Source: Piscicola geometra
Lineage: Eukaryota > Annelida > Clitellata > Hirudinida > Piscicolidae
Length of the DNA: 64,000 bases
Assembly (NCBI GenBank): GCA_943735955.1
Contig: OX030964.1
Location: 2,842,461-2,906,460 of the forward strand
Direction of reading: 5' to 3'
Numbering within the stretch: the first letter of the stretch is position 1; each line of letters starts with the position of its first letter. The notes below the pieces were generated by a model that was not told the origin of the DNA, ran no database searches, and saw nothing but the letters and a program-made list of their open reading frames with translations. Shown here in pieces: positions 37,101 through 48,500 of this stretch. Position numbers and translations under genes: made by a program.

Positions 37101-38833
37101 GATGAAAGGTAAGGAGGTGAGCGATAAAAGGTAAGGAGGTGAGCGATAAAAGGTTAGGAGATGAGCGATGAAAGGTAAGGAAGTGAGAGATAAAAGGTTA
37201 GGAGGTGAGCGATAAAAGGTAAGGAGGTGAGCGATGAAAGGTGAGGAGGTAAGCGATAAAAGGTAAGGAGGTGAGCGATTAAAGGTAAGGAGGTGAGCGA
37301 TAAAAGGAAAGGAGGTGAGCGATAAAAGGTAAGGTGGTGAGCGATATAAGGTATTAAAAAAAAGTGAGCGATAAAAGGTAAAGAAAGTGAGCGATAAAAG
37401 GTGAGGAAGTGAGCGATAAAAGGTAAGGAGGTGAGCGATAAAAGGTAAGGAGGTGAGCGATGAAAGGTAAAGAGGTGGGCGATAAAAGGTACGGAAGTGA
37501 GCGATAAAAGGTAAAAAAAAGTGAGCGATAAAAGATTAGGAGGTGAGCGATAAAAGGTAAAGAGGTGAGTGTTAAAAGGTAAGGAGGTGAACGATAAAAG
37601 GTAAGGAATTGAGCGATGAAAGGTAAGGAGGTGAGCGATGAAAGGTAAGGAGGTGAGCGATAAAAGGTAAGGAGGTGAGCGATAAAAGGTAAGGAGATGA
37701 GCGATGAAAGGTAAGGAAGTGAGAGATAAAAGGTTAGGAGGTGAGCGATAAAAGGTAAGGAGGTGAGCGATAAAAGGTGAGGAGGTAAGCGATAAAAGGT
37801 AAGGAGGTGAGCGATTAAAGGTAAGGAGGTGAGCGATAAAAGGAAAGGAGGTGAGCGATAAAAGGTAAGGTGGTGAGCGATATAAGGTATAAAAAAAAAA
37901 GTGAGCGATAAAAGGTAAAGAAAGTGAGCGATAAAAGGTGAGGAAGTGAGCGATAAAAGGTAAGGAGGTGAGCGATAAAAGGTAAGGAGGTGAGCGATGA
38001 AAGGTAAAGAGGTGGGCGATAAAAGGTACGGAAGTGAGCGATAAAAGGTTAAAAAAAGTGAGCGATAAAAGATTAGGAGGTGAGCGATAAAAGGTAAAGA
38101 GGTGAGTGTTAAAAGGTAAGGAGGTGAACGATAAAAGGTAAGGAATTGAGCGATGAAAGGTAAGGAGGTGAGCGATGAAAGGTAAGGAGGTGAGCGATAA
38201 AAGGTAAGGAGGTGAGCGATAAAAGGTAAGGAGATGAGCGATGAAAGGTAAGGAAGTGAGAGATAAAAGGTTAGGAGGTGAGCGATAAAAGGTAAGGAGG
38301 TGAGCGATGAAAGGTGAGGAGGTAAGCGATAAAAGGTAAGGAGGTGAGCGATTAAAGGTAAGGAGGTGAGCGATAAAAGGAAAGGAGGTGAGCGATAAAA
38401 GGTAAGGTGGTGAGCGATATAAGGTATAAAAAAAAAGTGAGCGATAAAAGGTAAAGAAAGTGAGCGATAAAAGGTGAGGAAGTGAGCGATAAAAAGTAAT
38501 AAGGTGAGCGATAAAAGGAAAGGAGATGAGCGATAAAAGATAAGGAGGTGAACGATAAAAGGAAAGAAAATGAGCGATAAAAGGTAAGGAGGTGAGCGAT
38601 AAAAGGAAATGAGGTGAGCGATAAAAGGTAAGGTGGTGAGCGATAAAAGGTAAGGAGGTGAGCGATGAAAGGAAAGGAGGTGAGCGATAAAAGGTAAGGT
38701 AGTGAGCGATAAAAGGTAAGGAGGTGAGCGATTAAAGGAAAGGAGGTGAGCGATAAAAGTTAAGGTGGTGAGCGATAAAAGGTAAAAAAGAGTGAGCGAT
38801 AAAAGGTAAAGAAAGTGAGCGATAAAAGGTAAC
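34178..38833. repeat. 22-bp minisatellite block 5 (4.7 kb)
   Basis: Same 22-bp family. A higher-order unit of about 538 bp repeats around 37350, 37888 and 38426, each copy marked by a GGTAT(T)AAAAAAA interruption. The long minus-strand open frame over this part is a repeat artefact. Confidence 0.96.
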
Positions 38834-38958
38834 ACAACAGTAATCTACAGCTCAGAATGCACACATGAGAAGGGCAATAAGGGAAGGTTTATGACCTAAT
38901 GAAGAAAAATATGTTGGGACTTTCTAGCAGACGAATAATGAACGAGTAAGCAGAAGAG

Positions 38959-39192
38959 TCAGTCTTTGGTGGCCATTAGTCGCATCAGTTGTCCTGTGAA
39001 CTTCTCGATCTTCTTGACGTCTTGCGCGTGCTCAGAGCGGTACTGGATGCAGACTTTATCTTTCGTGAGTTTGATGACGACGTTTCCCCTGGCGTGGTTG
39101 TACTTGATGACGTAGCGACACTTCATCGAATCCTCCACGTACAATCGCTCTGCCGCCTTCGCGAAGTCTTCCCAGTTTGTCAGAAAAGTCAT
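38959..39192 (-). CDS. SRP9: SRP9 copy F
   Basis: Intact 77-residue SRP9 with one visible substitution (Asn to Lys, giving LTKDK) relative to the other five copies. It is immediately downstream of the complete CHSY gene, 346 bp after its stop. The 3' flank is minisatellite. Confidence 0.9.
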   Translation of the reverse strand: MTFLTNWEDFAKAAERLYVEDSMKCRYVIKYNHARGNVVIKLTKDKVCIQYRSEHAQDVKKIEKFTGQLMRLMATKD

Positions 39193-39538
39193 TTTTAATT
39201 CAGTAAATTACTCCGTCGAGAATTCAACACGATTTTGTTCATTGTGTAAAAGTAAACTTTTGAAATTGTGTATTTAATTGAAACACAGAAAAAATATAAT
39301 CTAAAAAGTATCAAGGCCATTGAAAAGTTGAATATAGAAATACTTTGATTAATAATTTACACTGTAAAGCGTCTGGATGAAGCATAATATGAAAGGCAAA
39401 TAACTGAATGCAAAAGCAATGCTGGTTATAATACTGGTTTCGAGTAAAACATCATCTTGAAAAGTGACTAAACCATCTAACAAACCTTCTCACATCATCC
39501 CACAAATTCTCATTTTTTAATTTACATTATCATATCGA

Positions 39539-42500
39539 CTATGCGACGACTCCTTTCCGGTGCAGTATGTCAGGCCTCTTGGACAACAACCGAGACAACA
39601 CCTTCTGACTCGCGTAGTTGCTCGCCAGCGTGCCTTGGCACATTTGTAACTGGGCCGGGTCGAGGTCAAGGTCACACGTGATCGAGTGGTAGATGTGGGT
39701 CAAGCCAGGGTCAACTGACCTCATTACGGTGACGTCACTATTCGTGCTTAAAAAACGATCGACCAAGTCGACATCTTCTTTGCCCCAGCCCTGTGTGGTG
39801 GTGGTGGTGTATGTGATGAAAATTCATCATCATCATTATCATCATCATTATCATCATCATTATCATCATCATTATCATCATCATTATCATCATCATTATC
39901 ATCATCATTATCATCATCATTATCATCATCATTATCATCATCATTACCATCAACATTACTATCCTCATCATCATCACCATCACAACCACCACCATCACCA
40001 CCAACATCATCACCACCAACATCATCATCACCCTCGTACTACCACCTTGCCACACCCCTCCTTGACACATCTCTCCTCCCCTCCTTCCATCTTCTTCCCT
40101 ACCTTGATATCCAGCTTGAAGCCTCCGACAGCAAGCAGGTCTGCCTGGTACATCGAGGCGATGCCGAAGCCGAAGGTCCTCCAGTAGCCCGAGTGTTCGT
40201 GCAGGTCAGAAGGGGTGCAGTGGGAGGTGGAAGAGGCGTGGTTAGGTGTGGAGGGGGCGTGGTTAAGTGTGGAGGGGGCGTGGTTAGGTTTGGAGAGGGC
40301 GTGGTTAGGTGTGGAGGAGGCGTGGTTAGGTGTGGAGTGGGCGTGGTTAGGTGTAGAAGGGGCGTGGTTAGGTGTTGAAGGTGCGTGGTTAAGTGTGGAG
40401 GGGGCGTGGTTAGGTGTTGAAGGGGCGTGGTTAAGAGTGTTGGGGACAGGGTTATGAGTGTTCGAAGTCTCGATTTGGTTTGTAGTGTTAGAAGTAGTAA
40501 TGTGAGTAGTAGTAATGTGAGTAGTAGTGGAGGTAGTAGTAGTAGTAGAATCAGAAGTGGCAGTAGAGGCATGAGGGCTCCACGAAGTATTGGAGCGTTG
40601 GGAAGCGTCAACTGCTGCTCTGATGTCGTGGTGTTGAGCGGAGTGACTGGAGTCCTGCGCTCTGAAAAAAACGTCTTTCAGAATTTTTTTGGCGCTTTTT
40701 GAAGCGCCCAACTTCTCAAAAAAGGTCTTTTTGTTGTTCTGGTCATTTATATTTCCAGTATCATCATCATCATCAGGAGCATTGACTTTGTTACCCGCAT
40801 CATCGTTGTTAACGTTGGAATTTTCATACTCCTCATAAATATCATCTTCCTTGTACTCATCACCACCATCTTTATCAACACCACCCTTCTCAAATCCTCT
40901 CTTATATCTCTTATTCACCACACCTGCACTGCTCTCCTCCCCCACAAAGACATCCCCATCTGCAAACATACAAGCGAACTTGGGATGGTATTGGCTGAAG
41001 ACGATCGGAAAGTACACCTGGCGAATGGAAAAGAATTTGTGCTTCCAACTCACCTACTCTCTCTCGCCTCATTCCGCTCTCACAAAACCCTCTCCCCACC
41101 CACCATTACTAGCACCACCACTAACTACTACCACCACCACACAACTAACCACCACCACTATCACCCACCACCCACATCAACCCCCCGCACAACCTCCACT
41201 ATCACATCCATCATCACCAACAACCCAGCCCCCTCCCCCCACCTGCTCAGAGTACAGCGTGTTCAGCCTCACCCTGGTCATCACATCCTTGGTCACGTGC
41301 ACGTCCACATCCACAAAGAACAACAGGTCACGTGCCTCGAACTCCGAAGCCGCCTTTTGTAGCGCCAAACCTCGGTTGAAGTTCTCTTGCATCTCGAGTA
41401 GCTTCACCCTCGTGCCTGGATAGCGTGATGATAATGATGCCATAATGTCCCTTACTGCCTGCATGTTGTTGTCATCTTCGGAGGAGGAATTGTTGCTGTT
41501 GTTGTTGTTGTTGGGTGGTGGTTGTTGGTAGGCATAATCAGGTTGTTGTTGTTGTTGTTGTAGTGACTCATTGTTGTTGTTGTTGTTGTGGTGTGACGAC
41601 TGGAAGCAGACCACTGTCAAGCTGACGTTCTCCTTCGTCTCCAGAATGTTCTGTGACGTCGTGAATGTACGTGACAATAAATACAAATAAAAAGATAATC
41701 ATAATATTATCATTATTAACAATAATATTATTGATAATAACTATAAATAATAAAGAATTAAAAGATAGAAAGAAGGAGAGAGAGGAGAGTACTTGCTGGA
41801 AGGAGGTGATGAAGGACTCGAAGGTGGGGAGTCTGTCCATCAGCGACACCACCCAGTTCACCCTCTCACGCAGTACGCCATCATCATCATCACCACCACC
41901 ACCATCATCATTTACAGCATCATCATCATCATCACCATTATTATTGGAGATATGAGCACGATCATCATCATGACCACCTTGAAGAAAGGCTTTTCCATCA
42001 CTTACTTTAACTCTTTCACCTCCACCCCCTACATCATCATCATCATCACCACCACCTCTGCTCCTAGCCTCACCAACGTCGACACTCCTGCTGTTCTCAA
42101 GGGCGTATTCGAGGTCGTCTGTTTGCGCGTCTGCAGTAGGGATGTGCGAAATACTAAAATGTAAATAATAAATATTATGATAATGCAAATGATAATAATG
42201 ATACAATAATTTAAAATAACAATTTAATGCAAGTAATCCTACTCATGGTAGACAGAAGAACTATATTAACATATAAATAAATATAAAAATAGATAAAAGG
42301 TAAGAGGGTGAGCGATAAAAGGGAAGAAGATGAGCGATAAAAGGTAAGGAGGTGAGCGATAAAAGGGAAGAAGATGAGCGATAAAAGGTAAGGCGGTGAG
42401 CGATGAAAAGCAAGCACTTTTGAATCTGGGGTCGAGGGAGATGTGCGCGGGCAGGAAGGCACGACGCAGTCTGACGTACCTACGCACTGAGTGACTCTTC

Positions 42501-45500
42501 TGCGTCGTCAGTAGGGACTTGTGTCTGTCAGGTGGAGGTGGTGGAGGTCGTTGAGAGGTGGTTGAGGGGTGGTTGAGGAGGAGTTGTTGAGATAGGGTTG
42601 TTGAGGGTGGTGGGATGGGTAGGTGGTTGGGCAGAAAGAAAGGTTGGATGGTGGAAAGGGGATTGTAGAAGCAAAGGGATTTGAGATGGAAAGAGGGTGG
42701 TTTGGAGGGAGTTGGATGGGGGAAGAAGGTGGTGTGGAGGGAGTTTGGTGGGGGAAGAGGGTGGTGTGGAGGGAGTTTGATGGGGGAAGAGGGTGGTGTG
42801 GAGGGAGTTTGGTGGGGGAAGAGGGTGGTGTGGAGGGAGTTTGGTGGGGGAAGAGGGTGGTGTGGAGGGAGTTTGGTGGGGGAAGAGGGTGGCGTGGAGG
42901 GAGTTTGGTGGGGGAAGAGGGTGGTGTGGAGGGAGTTGGATGGGGGAAGAGGGTGGTGTGGAGGGAGTTTGGTGGGGGAAGAGGGTGGTGTGGAGGGAGT
43001 TTGGTGGGGGAAGAGGGTGGTGTGGAGGGAGTTTGGTGGGGGAAGAGGGTGGTGTGGAGGGAGTTTGGTGGGGGAAGAGGGTGGTGTGGAGGGAGTTTGG
43101 TGGGGGAAGAAGGTGGTGTGGAGGGAGTTTGATGGGGGAAGAGGGTGGTGTGGAGGGAGTTAGATGGGGGAAGAAGGTGGTGTGGAGGGAGTTGGATTGG
43201 GGAAGAGGGTGGTGTGGAGGGAGTTGGATGGGGGAAGAAGGTGGTTGTGAAAGAAGGAGTGAAGTCAAAGGAATTTGAGAGGAGTTTAAGGATGCAGCAT
43301 CAAGTGGATACCTGAGAAGTAGGTCAAGAATGAGGTCATCCCCATGGAGGAAGTTGGACCTGTGCAGGCCGTACAGGAGTTCCTTGTGTTCCAGTAGACG
43401 ACCTTGCAAAGGTGGCTGAGATACAATACAATACGATACAATACAATACAATACAGTACAGTACAATACAATACGATACAGTACAGTACAATACAATACA
43501 ATACGATACAATAAAATACAATACAGTACAATACAATACAGTACAATACAATACAGTACAAAACAATAAATTACAATACAGTAAAATACAGTACAATACA
43601 ATACAATACAATACAGTACAATACAATACAATACAATACAATACAGTACAATACCATACAATACAATACAATACGATACAATACAGTACAATACAATACA
43701 ATACAATACAATACAATACAATACAATACAATACAATACAATACAGTACAATACAGTACAGTACAATACAATACAATACAATACAATACAATACAATACA
43801 ATACAAAACAATACAATACAATACAATACAAAACAGTACAATACAATACAATACAATACAATACAATACAATACAAAACAATACAATAAAATACAATACA
43901 ATACAATACAATAAAATACAATACAATACAATACAATACAATACAATACAATACAATAAATTACAATACAGTAAAATACAATACAATACAATACAATAAA
44001 AGACAATACAATACAATACAATACAATACAATACAATACAATACAATACAACAAAATACAATACAATACAATACAATAAATGGTGTGGCAGTGTTTTTGT
44101 CAACACGATGAGTACATTAAACTAATGGTTCATTTTTGTATATAACTGTAGTGCCTCTTTTGTACCGATCATCATTATTGTCATCATCACCATCTCCACC
44201 ATCATCATCACCACCCCCACCACCACCACCATCATCACCATCATCACCAGCACCACCTTTCTGCTTGGCGTCTTCATTGAGTTGGTCGATCAGCTGATCG
44301 ATCACGTGATCAAGGCCGTTACGAAGGTCGAGGGGCAGGGAGTGACGGGGGTTCGGGTCGGAGAGGGGGTAGATGTGCTTGGAGGTGATCATGTCCCATG
44401 GCAGGCCCTGTGGGTAGGAAGTGGGTCTGAGGTAGGTGGGTTTGAGGTGGGTGGGTTTAGGGGGAGGGGTTCTGTGGCCACCGATGTGGTGGGTGAGAAT
44501 GGTCTTTGGTAGAGTGGGAGTGGGTGTGTTTGGTGGAGTGGGGGAGGGTAAGACCTTTTTGATGATTGAGTCGGGAAAGTGAGAGTTGTGTGCTTAAAGG
44601 GGGGAGGGTGAGGGTTGTGTGTTTGGTGGAGTGGGAGTGTGTGAGAGGATAGTGTGGTGTGGTGGATTGGGAGTGGGTGAAGTTTGTGTGGTTGAGGGGC
44701 GAAGGATTGGTGAAGATTGTGTGATTGAAGAGGGTGGGTAGAGGAGGGTTGTGTGGTGGAATGGGGTTGAGTGAGACTTTGTTTGATGGAGTAGGAGTGG
44801 CTGAAAGGGGTGTGAACAAGAGTTTGGAAGAGAATTTTGGAAGGAATGAAGGTGGATGAGAAGTGTGTGGAGTGGGGATAAGTGAGGATTGTGTGGTGGA
44901 ATGAGGGTGTGCGAGGGTTTGTGGTGGAATGAAGGTGTGTAAAAAAAGGGGTGTTGTAAAATTGGGTAAAAAATGTATGGTGAAATGATGGTATGTGAAA
45001 AAAGGATGTGGTGAGTTTATGAGGTATTTTATTGTATCTCAATCACCATGGTGTATTGTATTATGAGGGTGAGCTGAGATAAGTGATTAAAATTTCTATT
45101 TTTGTTTTTATGATTTAATTGTCTATCTTTTAATTGATGACTCTTTTATAATCTTCCCATCCCTCCTTTATTACCCACCCATCCCTCCTCTATTATCCAC
45201 CCATCCCTCCTCTATTACCCACCCATCCCTCCTCTATTACCCACCCATCCCTCCTCTATTACCCACCCATCCCTCCTCTATTACCCACCCATCCCTCCTC
45301 CATTATCCACCCATCCCTCCTCTATTATCCACCCATCCCTCCCGTATTAACCACCCATCCCTCCTCTATTACCCACCCATCCCTCCTCTATTACCCACCC
45401 ATCCCTCCTCTATTACCCACCCATCCCTCCTCTATTCCCCACCCATCCCTCCTCTATTATCCACCCATCCCTCCTCTATTACCCACCCATCCCTCCTCTA

Positions 45501-48500
45501 TTACCCACCCATCCCTCCTCTATTACCCACCCGTCCCTCCTCTATTACCCACTCATACCGCCTCTATTACCCACCCATCCCTCCTCTATTACCCACCCAT
45601 CCCTCCTCTATTACCCACCCATCCCTCCTCTATTATCCACCCATCCCTCCTCTATTATCCACCCATCCCTCCCGTATTACCCACCCATCCCTCCTCTATT
45701 ACCCACTCATACCGCCTCTATTACCCACCCATCCCTCCTCTATTACCCACCCATCCCTCCTCTATTACCCACCCATCCCTCCTCTATTACCCACCCATCC
45801 CTCCTCTATTATCCACCCATCCCTCCTCTATTATCCACCCATCCCTCCCGTATTATCCACCCATCCCTCCTCTATTACCCACCCATCCCTCCTCTATTAC
45901 CCACCCATCCCTCCTCTATTACCCACCCATCCCTCCTCTATTATCCACCCATCCCTCCTCTATTACCCACCCATCCCTCCTCTTTTACCCACCCATCCCT
46001 CCTCTATTACCCACCCATCCCTCCTCTATTACCCACCCATCCCTCCTCTATTACCCACCCATCCCTCCTCTATTACCCACCCATCCCTCCTCTATTACCC
46101 ACCCATCCCTCCTCTATTACCCACCCATCCCTCCTCTATTATCCACCCATCCCTCCTCTATTATCCACCCATCCCTCCTCTATTACCCACCCATCCCTCC
46201 TCTATTACCCACCCATCCCTCCTCTATTATCCACCCATCCCTCCTCTATTACCCACCCATCCCTCCTCTATTACCCACCCATCCCTCCTCTATTACCCAC
46301 CCATCCCTCCTCTATTACCCACCCATCCCTCCTCTATTATCCACCCATCCCTCCTCTATTACCCACCCATCTCTCCTCTATTACCCACCCATCTCTCCTC
46401 TATTACCCACCCATCCCTCCTCTATGACCCACCCATCCCTCCTCTATTACCCACCCATCCCTCCTCTATTACCCACCCATCCCTCCTCTATTATCCACCC
46501 ATCCCTCCTCTATTACCCACCCATCCCTCCTCTTTTACCCACCCATCCCTCCTCTATTACCCACCCATCCCTCCTCTATTACCCACCCATCCCTCCTCTA
46601 TTACCCACCCATCCCTCCTCTATTACCCACCCATCCCTCCTCTATTACCCACCCATCCCTCCTCTATTACCCACCCATCCCTCCTCTATTACCCACCCAT
46701 CCCGCCTCTATTACCCACCCATCCCTCCTCTATTACCCATCCATCCCTCCTCTATTACCCACCCATCCCTCCTCTATTATCCACCCATCCCTCCTCTATT
46801 ACCCACCCATCCCTCCTCTATTATCCACCCATCCCTCCTCTATTATCCACCCATCCCTCCCGTATTATCCACCCATCCCTCCTCTATTACCCACCCATCC
46901 CTCCTCTATTACCCACCCATCCCTCCTCTATTACCCACCCATCCCTCCTCTATTACCCACCCATCCCTCCTCTATTACCCACCCATCCCTCCTCTATTAC
47001 CCACCCATCCCTCCTCTATTATCCACCCATCCCTCCTTTATTATCCACCCATCCCTCCTCTATTTACCACCCATCCCTCCTCTATTATCCACCCATCCCT
47101 CCCGTATTATCCACACATCCCTCCTCTATTACCCACCCATCCCTCCTCTATTACCCACCCATCCCTCCTCTATTACCCACCCATCCCTCCTCTATTACCC
47201 ACCCATCCCTCCTCTATTACCCACCCATCCCTCCTCTATTACCCACCCATCCCTCCTCTATTATCCACCCATCCCTCCTCTATTACCCACCCATCCCTCC
47301 TTTATTACCCACCCATCCCTCCTCTATTCCCCACCCATCCCTCCTCTATTATCCACCCATCCTTCCTCTATTACCCACCCATCCCTCCTCTATTACCCAC
47401 CCATCCCTCCTCTATTACCCACCCATCCCTCCTCTATTATCCACCCATCCCTCCTCTATTATCCACCCATCCCTCCTCTATTACCCACCCATCCCTCCTC
47501 TATTACTCACCCATCCCTCCTCTATTACCCACCCATCCCTCCTCTATTACCCACCCATCCCTCCTCTATTACCCACCCATCCCTCCTCTATTATCCACCC
47601 ATCCCTCCTCTATTCCCCACCCATCCCTCCTCTATTACCCACCTATCCCTCCTCTATTATCCACCCATCCCTCCACTATTATCCACCCATCCCTCCTCTA
47701 TTACCCACCCATCCCTCCCTCCCTCCACCCACCCATCCCTCCTCTATTACCCACCCATCCCGCCTCTATTACCCACCCATCCCTCCTCTATTACCCACCC
47801 ATCCCTCCTCTATTACCCACCCATCCCTCCTCTATTATCCACCCATCCCTCCTCTATTACCCACCCATCCCTCCTCTATTATCCACCCATCCCTCCTCTA
47901 TTACCCACCCATCCCTCCTCTATTACCCACCCATCCCTCCTTTATTACCCACCCATCCCTCCTCTATTCCCCACCCATCCCTCCTCTATTATCCACCCAT
48001 CCCTCCTCTATTACCCACCCATCCCTCCTCTATTACCCACCCATCCCTCCTCTATTATCCACCCATCCCTCCTCTATTACTCACCCATCCCTCCTCTATT
48101 ATCCACCCATCCCTCCTCTATTACCCACCCATCCCTCCTCTATTACCCACCCATCCCTCCTCTATTACCCACCCATCCCTCCTCTATTACCCACCCATCC
48201 CTCCTCTATTACCCACCCATCCCTCCTCTATTATCCACCCATCCCTCCTCTATTATCCACCCATCCCTCCTCTATTTACCACCCATCCCTCCTCTATTAT
48301 CCACCCATCCCTCCCGTATTATCCACACATCCCTCCTCTATTACCCACCCATCCCTCCTCTATTACCCACCCATCCCTCCTCTATTACCCACCCATCCCT
48401 CCTCTATTACCCACCCATCCCTCCTCTATTACCCACCCATCCCTCCTCTATTACCCACCCATCCCTCCTCTATTATCCACCCATCCCTCCTCTATTACCC

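Larger units (their letters stand above)
38834..41790 (-). repeat. Segmental block, copy F (joined to the complete CHSY gene)
   Basis: The left edge is the same SRP9 3' UTR breakpoint as in B-E. The right edge continues without minisatellite into CHSY exon 7, so this is the ancestral 5' junction. Intron 9 has ten 12-bp units. It shares the original CHSY stop codon with copy A. Confidence 0.92.

Noticed and set aside
26209..38835. Long minus-strand frames with [16 protein letters not shown] repeats
   Set aside because: They are translations of the GTGAGCG 22-bp minisatellite, with no start context, no splice support and no family.
42528..44106. Long minus-strand frames rich in Tyr-Cys-Ile-Val-Leu
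   Set aside because: Product of the ATACA satellite. Only the 91-bp exon 5 segment at 43312-43402 is real coding sequence, and it is spliced.
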